This document shows, piece by piece, positions 34,985-44,162 of a stretch of DNA of 56,515 nt (position 1 is its first letter; each line of letters opens with the position of its first letter). The stretch comes from Opitutia bacterium (GTDB lineage: Bacteria; Verrucomicrobiota; Verrucomicrobiia; Opitutales; Seribacteraceae): contig NZKY01000073.1 of the NCBI GenBank assembly GCA_002694035.1, forward strand, positions 6,096 to 62,610, read 5' to 3'. Under the pieces are notes generated by a model, which worked only from the letters and a program-made list of their open reading frames with translations, did no database searches and had not been told where the DNA came from. Made by a program: the position numbers and the translations under genes.

Positions 34985-36346
34985 ATGAAAAAACATTTCA
35001 ACCTAGCTGGTACCAAAATTTTAAAAATATTTTGGTTACTTTTTTTGGTTCAAAATTTCTTCTTTTCGTCCTTATTTTGCAATCCACTCAATCAAGCACT
35101 TAGTGTGGTTCAGTCTAGGGCTCTCAAAGGCGATTCACATTACCAAGGTGCTTTAGCTTTATTTCATAAATTTGGAGAAAGAGGACTCTCAGTAGACCTT
35201 GAAGAAGCCGAAAGGTGGGCGACTCTTTCCGCAGAGAAAAATGGTGCACTTGGACTTTGTACTCTTGCGGCTTTATCTCTTGAGCGAGGAAAAAGTGAAA
35301 GAGGACAATTTCTTTACGATGAAGCATATCTTCACTCGAACCTGCTCTCTCTTGCAAAAGGAAAGGATCCACTTGCTTTGTATTGCTTAGGCATGATGGA
35401 AATGGATAACCCTCCGAGAAACTTCACTAAAGCAATCAGACACCTTGAAGCATCGGCGGAAAAAGGTTTCTCCACTGCCCAGGCTACTTTAGGAATGATT
35501 TTTTTTACCGGGATTGGAGTAAAAAAAGATTCAACTATTGCTCTAAAATGGTGTTCCCGAGCAGCTGGTTCCAGCCATCCGCTTGGCATGTTCTATCTTG
35601 GGATGGCATATTCAATTGGAGATGGCATTGAAAAAAATGATGACTATTCAGTTCGCTGGATACACGCAGCAGCTAGTAGAGATTTGGTTATGGCTCAACT
35701 GACCTTAGGAATGAAACTTGCCACTGGTGACGGAATTGAAAAAAACCTCCAAAAGGCTGTTACTTGGCTACACAAAGCTTCTTTAGGTGGCTCATCTGAG
35801 GCCAAACTACAACTTAGAAAATACCAAAATCATCTAGAGAGACTGAGAAATCCAACCGCCAAATACATACCGGACGAGCAAAATAATGGAATTTCAAGAA
35901 TCGCAGCCAACAACCTTAAATCAATTAAAGAAAATAACTCAACCAACATAATTGCGAATTTCGATGCTCCTAATGAAATTACCACAGAAAGCAGTGCTGA
36001 ATTTGATTTGATCGATGCTGCGATGAATGTGCTTACCGTAGAAAAAAATAGACAAAAAGCTAAAACATTACTTGAAAGCATCGCTTCCAAAGGAAACCCT
36101 GTTGCTTCGAGACAATTGGGTCTTATTTTTTACAAAGAAAATAAATTTGATGATGCTAAGAAATGGTTTAATTTGAGTGCCGAGAAAAATGATCCAGAAT
36201 CATTGCGTTATATGGGCATTCTCTACTTCCTTGGACAGGGTGTAAAATTGGACTATAAAGCTGCCGACAAATGGTTAACCCTAGCAGCTCAAAATGGCGA
36301 TTTAGAAGCAACTAGGTATCTAAGAGTAGTTAAACAGTTTTACTAG
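34985..36346 (+). CDS. Exported Sel1-repeat protein
   Basis: A signal peptide (MKKHFNLAGTKILKIFWLLF and onward) precedes about seven Sel1-like (TPR-type) repeats. Typical signatures are ASAEKGFSTAQATLGMIFFT, GIGVKKDSTIALKWCSRAAG and YFLGQGVKLDYKAADKWLTL. Two repeat blocks are separated by a disordered linker at about 290-345. Such proteins are periplasmic adaptors that bind partner proteins; the partner is unknown. The start could also be ATG 34970; a TTG at 34922 extends the frame but spoils the signal peptide. The end is 68 bases from the convergent coiled-coil gene. Confidence 0.8.
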   Translation: MKKHFNLAGTKILKIFWLLFLVQNFFFSSLFCNPLNQALSVVQSRALKGDSHYQGALALFHKFGERGLSVDLEEAERWATLSAEKNGALGLCTLAALSLERGKSERGQFLYDEAYLHSNLLSLAKGKDPLALYCLGMMEMDNPPRNFTKAIRHLEASAEKGFSTAQATLGMIFFTGIGVKKDSTIALKWCSRAAGSSHPLGMFYLGMAYSIGDGIEKNDDYSVRWIHAAASRDLVMAQLTLGMKLATGDGIEKNLQKAVTWLHKASLGGSSEAKLQLRKYQNHLERLRNPTAKYIPDEQNNGISRIAANNLKSIKENNSTNIIANFDAPNEITTESSAEFDLIDAAMNVLTVEKNRQKAKTLLESIASKGNPVASRQLGLIFYKENKFDDAKKWFNLSAEKNDPESLRYMGILYFLGQGVKLDYKAADKWLTLAAQNGDLEATRYLRVVKQFY

Positions 36347-36414
36347 GAACCGTTTAAGTGGCGATTCCCAACTGTTAAATTTCTTTTTTTAAAGTTATGC
36401 AGATATTTTCAATT

Positions 36415-39400
36415 TTACTCTGCCCAAGTCGCGTCTCTTAAATCCATTACCAGTTTATTAGTTCCTGGGCTAAGACTAATTTGTTTGGACCAAACCACTC
36501 CAACTTGTCCTAAGGGTGAAGAACCTATTAAGTAATAATTTCCGGACTCAACATTTTCAAGATTTGCCTCTCCCATTGAATTTGTTTTAATTCTTGCCAA
36601 GCTTTTAGTTGCAAGAGCATTTCTGATAGCAGAAGCAACCCCGGGATAACGATAACCTCTCTGTACGGAGCGAGCCCACAGCTCTGCACCTGAATCTATT
36701 CCTTGACCCTGTGGAATCCGAATTCTTGAATCTTGAAGAATACTCTCTAAATCATTCTTAACCAGAAAAAATTCGGTAAAACCAGCTGGTCTATTTTTAT
36801 TGTTAAGGAATTGAACCTGTGCCCTAAGCTGGATGCTCGAATTACCTACTGGAATTTTCTGAATGCTTGGCGAAGCTAAAGATGAGCCCTCCAATATTGA
36901 ACTTCCAGAACCCGGAGTACGGTAGGAAACTGTAGGTAAAGGAGTTCGAGTAAATGTTCGGTTGGAGGGTAATTCAGGTAAAGATGATGGAGAACGAGTA
37001 GAACCAATTCCAGTAAATGATGATTTAGGAACTGATACTTTCATGGTCGAACTTCCAGACCCCCCACTTTTAAGAACCTTGATTGCTTCTCTAGCCGAAA
37101 TTAAAGCATTTTCAAGAGATGCAATTCGTTTCTGAGCATCACTAAGCTCATCATTCAAAAGCCTAACCTTCATGTTGGCGGACTGCCCTCTTTCAACTAC
37201 TTCTTGTTTGATATTTCGAGCTTCATCAAGTTGTTTTCTTAAATCTTCCACACGCGATCTTTCCTGATCCAATTGAATTTGAGCAGTTAAATTCTTTTGA
37301 TTAAGTTCACGAATTTTTCTATCCAATTGATCTCTCTGTGGTATTGTACTTGATGTCATCAACTGGGCTTGCAACCTTTGATTTTGTTCTCTTAAACGGA
37401 TAACTTCAGCAGCTTCCGCAGGATTGGGAACACTTCTAACTACCACTTGCGGAGGAGCAGTATACGAAGGCAAGGAAGATGGAACACCTCGAGCCTGCGA
37501 TTGAGCTTGGCGTAGACTTTCTTCGAGGAGGGCTACTCTCTGCACAAGAGATTGATTTTCACCTTGAATACGCTGGGCTTCAATTTTTGATCGATTTTCG
37601 CCATCCTGGGCAACCTGAACGGCTCCCTCAAGACGGACAATTTGTGCCCGAAGAGCTGCATTATCTGGTCGAATTCCAGGAACAGACATTTGAGCCCTAG
37701 CCAAATCTTCCCTTAATCCAGAGACGCGACTATCCCTTTCACCAATTTGAATTCTAAGATTTGCATTTTCCTGAGACAAATTGTTAATTCTATTTTGCAT
37801 AGATGCTTTTTCATTATTTGAATCACTTGCATTTGAAGATGGAACAGAATTTTGTAATCGCCTATTTTCTTCCTCTAAAATCGCTACTTGTTCCTTAATC
37901 CTTCCAAAATCTTCCATAGCACTCTTAAATTCCTCATTTAAGAGATAGCTATCATTCTGACTTGCCTCCAATTCTAATTGCAATGCTTTCACCCGGGGTT
38001 CCTCAACTTCCCTTGCTGCAAGTAAATCTTGTTGTAGTAATAATAACTCTTTTTGAATCTCAATAAACCGAGGATCACTGGCTAGATTCGGAGTTACGGG
38101 TTGAGTAGAATCAGCTTGTTCCGCCTCCAATAGTAACAATTCCATTTCTTTTCTCAAGCCTTCAGAATTCCTCAGTGCCTGGGTTAAGTCATTAATCCTT
38201 TGCCCAGCTAAGCTTTCAGCCTCTTTAGCTTCCTCAATCACTTGAGCAAGCTGTAAAGATGGCTTGCCTGAAGAAGACTCCATAGCCGCGAGTCTAGATT
38301 TTGTATCCTCTAATTCTGTCTGCATTTCCATACTTTCAGCAACTGCGTCCTGTAACTGTTTTTGCAAGTCATTTATATTCTGATCTCTATTTTCAGTGGA
38401 AGGAGCAGTTGATTTAGCAGAGGCAAGTTCAACTTTTAATTTATCAATTTCTGCAAGAAGTAATTCTTTTTCTGCATCCGGTAGGGAATTTTCTTTGGTT
38501 TGATTATCTTCACTCAGACCTTCCAATTTTTGCTCTGCGTCTTTTAACTTGTCTGCAAGAATCTCCATTTCCTCCTGCATAGAGGCAGCCATCTCTAATT
38601 CTGCTTCTTTTTCTGTCATTTCAACAATCGCATTGCTGAGCTCTTCTTCTAATTCTTTGAGCTTTTTATCCTTGGAATCAAGAAGTGCCTGCAATTCTTC
38701 AACTACAGCTGAATCTGCCGGATCAACAGATTTTTGAGTATTTTCCTCACTACCCCCTTCAAGATTCTTAATAGTCTGCATTGCCAAATTAAGTTCTTTT
38801 TCTAATTTCGCTCTTTGGGACTTTTCAGATTCTGTTTTTTCCATCAAGTCATTAATGGTTTGTTGAGCAGACTGAAGTTCGTTTTCTAATCTGATATAAT
38901 CCTCTGCACCTTTTTCAGAATCTTCAGAACCCAGAGAAATCAGATTTAATTTCTCAAGTGCATTATCAAGCTGTCTTTTTAAATCCTCTCGCTTTAGGTC
39001 CTGTTGGTCAAGAGATGCTTGCAATTCAGAAGTTTTTCTTTCGGCAATAACAAGATCATTCTCTAGTTTTTCAATTAATTCATTATTGCTTTTTGTAAGC
39101 GAACCGGAACGATCAGCCTTTTCTAAGGAAGCCAACTTATTCTGCGTTTCCAAGAGTTGTTTTTCTAACTGTTCAACCATTTCCAGATTAATATCGTCTT
39201 GATCACTCAAATCTTTTGCGTTTTGTAAGGCGGATACATTTTTCAAAGCAAGTGCAAGTTCACTCTCTAACTTTTCAATTCTCTCCAAGTTAGGATTTGA
39301 AGGAGAAACATTTTTAGCCTCAGCAAGCTGATTGTTAGCTTCCTGTAATTGTTCTTCTAATTGAGATATAACCTGAAGTTTCTCCTCATCAGCCAAACTT

Positions 39401-42387
39401 CCATTATCCGATTGATCTGTTAATTGCGATTTAAGTTCAATTATTTCGTTCTCGATTTTCGCGATCTCCCTTTTTCTTGAAATGTCTTTGTCCTCTAATT
39501 CATCTAGTTTCTTAAGTGACGCTGCTAATTCTTTTTCCAGCAGTTCGACTGTCTTAGTATGACCGATTGATTTAGTTGAAAGTTCTTGTTGAAGTTCCTG
39601 ATTGCGTGCTTTTTCTTGAGCTAATTCTTCCTCCAATTCAACTAACGAAAGAACTTCGTTATCTTCAGACATTTCTGCCCGCTTTTCCAACTCAAGAACA
39701 CGGGCTTTTGAGATCTCTAACTCTTCCATTATGGCAGCATTGGATCTTTTGAATTGAACACCTGCACCCAGTCCTTGTTCTCGTAAGACCATGATCTCTG
39801 CCTCCAAATCTTCTGCCTGTTTACGCAAAAGGTTTTTTTCGTCCTCAGATCTTTGTAATTCAGACAAATGAGATTCCATTGAATTAGCGAGCTCGATGCG
39901 CAAATTATCAACATCCAAATTGACCTTCTCCGCTTCCTCCAAACTTTCTTGTAGTATCCTTATTGTACCCAAGGCTTCCTGAAGTTGAGAAACAGCTTGT
40001 TTTGTTTCAACTGACTCTCCAAGGCCTGCAGATTTCATTCTTGCAATTTCGGATCTCGCGGCGTCCAATTCACTTTTCAAATCAATTACCAATTCCTTAG
40101 ACTCATTGGTTTGATCAGCTAAGTTTTCTTGTTCAGCGAGTAACTGATTTCGTGTATTTTCAAGTTGTAATTCTAAGGTACTTATCGTGTCAGCAGAAAT
40201 AGCTTTAAGTTTATCATTATCTTCTTTGGCAAAAACAAGTTCAACCTTTGCCTGATTTAGTTCTTCTCTGAGAGACTCTATTACTTGATCCATACTACCA
40301 GACTGAGAATTCTGAGTTCTTTTAGTCTGCTCCAAGACAGAATTTAAATCTTCTAACTGCCCAGCGATAACCTTTACTACCTCAAGCTCTTCTTTCAATT
40401 TCTTTGAATCTTCTTTTGCCTGTTTTAGCTCAGTTTCTCTTCCTTCCAACTCTAACTCTTTCCTTGCCAATTGATCGAGAGCCCTTTTTTGCCTAACAAT
40501 AGCAGCGTCAAGTTCAACTTGTAATCCATCAATCAAATCAGTTGCTTTTGCCTGCTCCGCTTCAAAACGGTTGGATAATCTCTCGATACGTGCTTCTGAA
40601 TCAGCAAGATTCCTCTCCATTTCTTCAACAAATGGAATCGCTGGTAATTTACCAAGAGATGCATCACGAAGTGAATTTTCAGCCAACTGAGCCTCTTCTT
40701 CAAGTCTTTGAATTGTATTTGCATACTCAAACTCCCTCTTTGCCATCATCTCCTGAGATGCTTCGTATTCAGCTTTTGTTTTCTTAAGTGCAAGCTTTGT
40801 AACCTTTAACTCGTCTTCAAGCAATGCAACCTGCTCAATCAAATCCTCCCGGCCAGCCCTGTTTTGAGATTTCGCCTTCTCAACTTCTAGCTTTGCAGCA
40901 TTTAAATCAATCAATAATTTTGCAACATATTCTTGACTTGCACCTCGCCCCGGTGAATCCGCAAAAGATTCCATTGAATTTTGTAATTTTATCAATTGAG
41001 CTTCCAATTCATCTTTCTCATTTAACTCTACCTGCATTCTAGTTATTTCACCCAATGCTTTCCTGAGTTCATTTTGCAAAGTAAGATAAGACTCTTTCGT
41101 AGAGTCCATGGGAGCCATTTGGGCCATTTGCAGTGCTCTCCTAGCCTCATTAAGTTCCCTTTCCAAAGCTTCTAACCTCATGGCATCAGCACCCGAAGAC
41201 ATAGTAGCACTACGAGCAGTGTCAAGCGCTGCTCTCGTTCTCTCAAGTTCATTAGTTACGGAACGCAACATAGCGTTGGAACGCTCTTGCTCAACAAGCA
41301 AGCTCTGTCTAGAAGAACGAAGATCTTCCCTCGCAGCTTGTAGATCGCTCTCTAATCTATTTATTCTGCTGCTAACTGCCTGAGCAGTTGGTCTTTCTCC
41401 ATTATCTGTATTCCAAAGAGAATTTTTCGAATCCTGCAATTCTTTAGCAAGCATCTGAGTTTCTTGCAGACTTGTCTGCAAAGATACAATTTCACGATAT
41501 GCTTTTCTTAGATCTCCCTGCAAATCGGCAGTATCTGCAGAAAGTTCACTTTGAACTGATTTCGAAGCAGCAAGTTCAGATCTTAATTTGTTTATTATCT
41601 CGGATGATTCAGCATTCGTATTCTCGGGTTTATTTTTACTAACTACGCCAGCATCAGTGCTTATAGAAGGAGCAAAACGACTCGCTCCATCTAATGGAAT
41701 TGCTTCAGTTGAGTTGATCGCTCTTGAAATTTCTTCGGCTTTTGTTGAGAAAGAAGCACCACCTTTCCCAATGGATGGAGCATTCGGGATAGCTTTTTGT
41801 GCCAACATACCACTTTCTGACTCAACTTCACCGTATGATCTGGTTACATCACCGATTAAACTGTCAGAAAGGCTTGTAAGAGCATCCATTTCGGTCTTTG
41901 ATCGTTTTAAATTCTCATGCAAAACATTCAAAGCAGGAACTGCCTCATCCATACGACCAGCAAAATTTTCTTTCAAATCATTTAGAATTAATTTGGCTTC
42001 TCCCAAACGGTCAGAAACTGAATTTAACTGCAGACCAACTTCCTTTGAACGACTGATCCATTTTTCATCAACACCACCAAATTTCGCTTGAAGTTCTGTA
42101 ACCTTCGGATCCGAATTACCATGAACTGAAATTAATTGATCAAGATTGCCCTTAATAGTACTTCTTAAAGATTCAATTTGGGCTCCTTTTTGTGCATCAC
42201 GTAAACCACTCAACCGGGTCGAAAGATCGGAAAAAGTCTTTTCCACCAAATCAGCTTTTTCTTCTGGAGATAGGCTAGGTTCAGTTTCTTGGGCAAGTTG
42301 ACTAAATGCAAGGGTGGCAATTCCAATTAAAAATATCGGAACACCCAACCAACCTTGACGGCAAACGGATAAACAGGTTGAAATCAT
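36415..42387 (-). CDS. Giant exported coiled-coil protein with C-terminal beta domain
   Basis: Residue numbers here count from the upstream TTG at 42423 (2,002 residues). The ATG at residue 13 (base 42387) gives a better start, with a membrane signal (GVPIFLIGIATLAFSQLAQ) and 1,990 residues. Residues 51-250 are helical with breaks. Residues about 275-1640 are almost continuous heptad-type coiled coil rich in Leu, Glu, Lys and Gln, and a further coil spans 1667-1785. A Ser/Pro/Thr-rich stretch (1787-1860) leads to a compact beta-type domain (about 1863-2002; ARIKTNSMGEANLENVESGN) resembling carboxypeptidase-regulatory-like folds. Similarity to SMC, myosin or tropomyosin is probably only coiled-coil composition; no ATPase head exists. 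The function is unknown; a periplasmic or surface filament is an inference. Confidence 0.75.
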   Translation of the reverse strand: MISTCLSVCRQGWLGVPIFLIGIATLAFSQLAQETEPSLSPEEKADLVEKTFSDLSTRLSGLRDAQKGAQIESLRSTIKGNLDQLISVHGNSDPKVTELQAKFGGVDEKWISRSKEVGLQLNSVSDRLGEAKLILNDLKENFAGRMDEAVPALNVLHENLKRSKTEMDALTSLSDSLIGDVTRSYGEVESESGMLAQKAIPNAPSIGKGGASFSTKAEEISRAINSTEAIPLDGASRFAPSISTDAGVVSKNKPENTNAESSEIINKLRSELAASKSVQSELSADTADLQGDLRKAYREIVSLQTSLQETQMLAKELQDSKNSLWNTDNGERPTAQAVSSRINRLESDLQAAREDLRSSRQSLLVEQERSNAMLRSVTNELERTRAALDTARSATMSSGADAMRLEALERELNEARRALQMAQMAPMDSTKESYLTLQNELRKALGEITRMQVELNEKDELEAQLIKLQNSMESFADSPGRGASQEYVAKLLIDLNAAKLEVEKAKSQNRAGREDLIEQVALLEDELKVTKLALKKTKAEYEASQEMMAKREFEYANTIQRLEEEAQLAENSLRDASLGKLPAIPFVEEMERNLADSEARIERLSNRFEAEQAKATDLIDGLQVELDAAIVRQKRALDQLARKELELEGRETELKQAKEDSKKLKEELEVVKVIAGQLEDLNSVLEQTKRTQNSQSGSMDQVIESLREELNQAKVELVFAKEDNDKLKAISADTISTLELQLENTRNQLLAEQENLADQTNESKELVIDLKSELDAARSEIARMKSAGLGESVETKQAVSQLQEALGTIRILQESLEEAEKVNLDVDNLRIELANSMESHLSELQRSEDEKNLLRKQAEDLEAEIMVLREQGLGAGVQFKRSNAAIMEELEISKARVLELEKRAEMSEDNEVLSLVELEEELAQEKARNQELQQELSTKSIGHTKTVELLEKELAASLKKLDELEDKDISRKREIAKIENEIIELKSQLTDQSDNGSLADEEKLQVISQLEEQLQEANNQLAEAKNVSPSNPNLERIEKLESELALALKNVSALQNAKDLSDQDDINLEMVEQLEKQLLETQNKLASLEKADRSGSLTKSNNELIEKLENDLVIAERKTSELQASLDQQDLKREDLKRQLDNALEKLNLISLGSEDSEKGAEDYIRLENELQSAQQTINDLMEKTESEKSQRAKLEKELNLAMQTIKNLEGGSEENTQKSVDPADSAVVEELQALLDSKDKKLKELEEELSNAIVEMTEKEAELEMAASMQEEMEILADKLKDAEQKLEGLSEDNQTKENSLPDAEKELLLAEIDKLKVELASAKSTAPSTENRDQNINDLQKQLQDAVAESMEMQTELEDTKSRLAAMESSSGKPSLQLAQVIEEAKEAESLAGQRINDLTQALRNSEGLRKEMELLLLEAEQADSTQPVTPNLASDPRFIEIQKELLLLQQDLLAAREVEEPRVKALQLELEASQNDSYLLNEEFKSAMEDFGRIKEQVAILEEENRRLQNSVPSSNASDSNNEKASMQNRINNLSQENANLRIQIGERDSRVSGLREDLARAQMSVPGIRPDNAALRAQIVRLEGAVQVAQDGENRSKIEAQRIQGENQSLVQRVALLEESLRQAQSQARGVPSSLPSYTAPPQVVVRSVPNPAEAAEVIRLREQNQRLQAQLMTSSTIPQRDQLDRKIRELNQKNLTAQIQLDQERSRVEDLRKQLDEARNIKQEVVERGQSANMKVRLLNDELSDAQKRIASLENALISAREAIKVLKSGGSGSSTMKVSVPKSSFTGIGSTRSPSSLPELPSNRTFTRTPLPTVSYRTPGSGSSILEGSSLASPSIQKIPVGNSSIQLRAQVQFLNNKNRPAGFTEFFLVKNDLESILQDSRIRIPQGQGIDSGAELWARSVQRGYRYPGVASAIRNALATKSLARIKTNSMGEANLENVESGNYYLIGSSPLGQVGVVWSKQISLSPGTNKLVMDLRDATWAE

Positions 42388-42402
42388 AAATTTCGAGTAT
42401 GT

Positions 42403-42411
42403 TAAGGAGGT
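42403..42411 (-). promoter_or_regulatory. Anti-Shine-Dalgarno sequence in the coiled-coil gene leader
   Basis: On the minus strand this reads ACCTCCTTA, the sequence of the 16S rRNA 3' tail, 16-24 bases before the ATG at 42387. No Shine-Dalgarno sequence precedes that start. A related CCTCCT lies before pyc (18038-18043). Function, if any, is unknown. Confidence 0.3.
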
Positions 42412-42488
42412 AAAAGGAAGCAAGTCCTGATTTTAATGTATTACCTAGCAACAAATGAAAATTAGAATTGTATTCATGACTAACTTTC

Positions 42489-42494
42489 TATAAA
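42489..42494 (+). promoter_or_regulatory. Possible -10 box of tRNA-Leu
   Basis: TATAAA stands 12 bases before the tRNA start, with TTGTAT at 42468-42473 as a poor -35 at a short 15-base spacing. The position suits a tRNA promoter, but the match is weak. Confidence 0.3.
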
Positions 42495-42506
42495 AAATAA
42501 TATGTT

Positions 42507-42591
42507 GCCCGGGTGGCGGAATTGGTAGACGCGATAGATTTAGGATCTATTGTCCTAGGGCGTGCGAGTTCGATTCTCGCCCCGGGCACCA
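42507..42591 (+). tRNA. tRNA-Leu (anticodon UAG)
   Basis: The acceptor stem GCCCGGG (42507-42513) pairs with CCCGGGC (42581-42587), followed by discriminator A and an encoded CCA. The anticodon stem ATAGA/TCTAT (42534-42538, 42546-42550) encloses the loop TTTAGGA, with anticodon TAG at 42541-42543, reading CUA and probably other CUN codons. The long variable arm (TGTCCTAGGGCGT) is typical of leucine tRNA, and GTTCGATTC forms the T loop. It lies between the coiled-coil gene and nuoN, on the strand opposite to both. Confidence 0.97.
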
Positions 42592-42609
42592 ATTTTTATA
42601 AATTCCAAG

Positions 42610-44160
42610 CTAAAATGCGTCCCCAAAAGGACCTTGCCATATTCCCAGAATTAGAGAACAAATTGCCAAGGTAATCATGCAAAGCTTGAACATACTAAAA
42701 GAGGGAATTTTGACCCATAAATCCTTCTCATTTTCTTCAGTCTCGTCAGAAAATGAAGGTCTCGGTTTAAAAATAATTTCTCGAATCCAGCCAAAATAAT
42801 AATAAATCGAAATAGCTACTCCAACGACCATTGCGATTAATGAAAAATGAAGCTTTGCTTCAAAGGCCACAGAAAAAAGAAGTAATTTTCCAATGAAACC
42901 AGCGAAAGGAGGAATACCTGCCAGAGAAGCAATCCCAGAAACTAAAACAAAAGCCATCCACGGATGTTTCGCGACTAGATCCTCATAAACAGAAAACTCG
43001 TGATCCATTTCATCTTTAAGTCGGGCAAGCCCCATGACTCCAAAAACCGCAAATGAGGCAAGAAGATAGGTAAAAAGATAAAAGAATAATACCCAAACTG
43101 CACGATCGCTATTACCTGCAAACTGCATGGATGCCATAACTGCAACTAATAAATAACCAGCATGAGCAACTCCGGACAGACCTAACATTCTTTTTAAATT
43201 TTGTTGAGCGCATGCGGCAAGGTTTCCGAAGAAAATAGTAAAAGTTGCAACAAAGCCCAACAATGGCATCAGAAATTCCGCCATCCCCAAAAAAGGACCA
43301 TTAACTAAATTCAGTAAAACAAAAAACCCAGCAGCCTTTGATGAAACTGCAAGAAATGCTGTTACTGGCATAGGAGAACCGTGATAAACATCAGGCACCC
43401 AAATCTGAAAAGGAGCAGCACCTATTTTAAAAGCAATTCCAGCGATAATTAGAACAACTCCCGCTTTTAACAATAAATTATTAGGATTCGACTCGAGTAA
43501 ATTAGAGATGTATTTAAACCCAAGTGGATCCTGTGATTCATAACCAGCGAATACGGCACCCCATGCTTCAGGATTTGCACCGACTCCATAAATCAAAACA
43601 ATTCCAAAAAGTAAAAGAGAAGAACTTAAAGCTCCAAAAATCAAATATTTTATTCCCGCTTCCAAAGATTTCTCGGATGTACGGTTGTAGGCAACAAGAG
43701 TGTAGAAACAAATTGCCACGGTTTCCAAAGCTACAAATAACATCAGAAAATGACTACTTTGTACCAGTAACATCAAACCTGCTGTGGCCAACATGGTTAG
43801 ATGATGGAATTCACCGCATCGCAAAGAGCCTGATTTTAAATACTGATGTCCAAGGATTGAAACTAATAGGGAAGAAAGCAGGAAAAAACTTCTCATTACA
43901 TCCCCTTGTATGCCAAGGCTTAGCATCCCTGAAAAAGCAACCCTGTCAAAAGTATGGTGCCAAACCAAATAATCAAATAAGTGAAAAATAACCAATCCAA
44001 GCTGAAAAAGAATAGCAATTCTTCCGGAAAGTAAGCGGGAAGAATCAGGCTTTCTAAAGAGGTCAAGCCCGAGAATTAGCAGAGCAGCCAAGGCAAGGCA
44101 AAGTTCAGGCCAAATCTCAATCCAAAGATTTTCGTTCGAAAAATTTAAAAATGAATCCAT
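42610..44160 (-). CDS. nuoN: NADH-quinone oxidoreductase subunit N
   Basis: This is one of three antiporter-like proton-pumping subunits of complex I in the inner membrane. The 516 residues contain about 14 transmembrane helices. The conserved core reads YLIFGALSSSLLLFGIVLIY, then FKIGAAPFQIWVPDVYHGSP with the pumping-channel lysine/histidine region, and LAGIPPFAGFIGKLLLF near the end. It is slightly longer than the E. coli subunit (485), with an added polar loop (SFSDETEENEKD) before the last helix. It is the last gene of the nuo operon, two bases after nuoM, and ends 18 bases from tRNA-Leu. Confidence 0.95.
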   Translation of the reverse strand: MDSFLNFSNENLWIEIWPELCLALAALLILGLDLFRKPDSSRLLSGRIAILFQLGLVIFHLFDYLVWHHTFDRVAFSGMLSLGIQGDVMRSFFLLSSLLVSILGHQYLKSGSLRCGEFHHLTMLATAGLMLLVQSSHFLMLFVALETVAICFYTLVAYNRTSEKSLEAGIKYLIFGALSSSLLLFGIVLIYGVGANPEAWGAVFAGYESQDPLGFKYISNLLESNPNNLLLKAGVVLIIAGIAFKIGAAPFQIWVPDVYHGSPMPVTAFLAVSSKAAGFFVLLNLVNGPFLGMAEFLMPLLGFVATFTIFFGNLAACAQQNLKRMLGLSGVAHAGYLLVAVMASMQFAGNSDRAVWVLFFYLFTYLLASFAVFGVMGLARLKDEMDHEFSVYEDLVAKHPWMAFVLVSGIASLAGIPPFAGFIGKLLLFSVAFEAKLHFSLIAMVVGVAISIYYYFGWIREIIFKPRPSFSDETEENEKDLWVKIPSFSMFKLCMITLAICSLILGIWQGPFGDAF

Positions 44161-44162
44161 AT

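Noticed and set aside
36347-36414. Possible terminator between the Sel1-repeat gene and the coiled-coil gene
   Set aside because: GGAA/TTCC and AACAGTT fragments are too short and poorly spaced to form a stable hairpin, although a T-run follows.
36415-42423. SMC/Rad50 or myosin-like identity for the giant coiled-coil protein
   Set aside because: No Walker A or ABC signature, no hinge domain, and a membrane signal at the N-terminus; the similarity would be heptad composition only.
42507-42591. tRNA-Leu as an integration site for the coiled-coil gene
   Set aside because: I found no second copy of the tRNA 3' end on the far side of the gene and no integrase.
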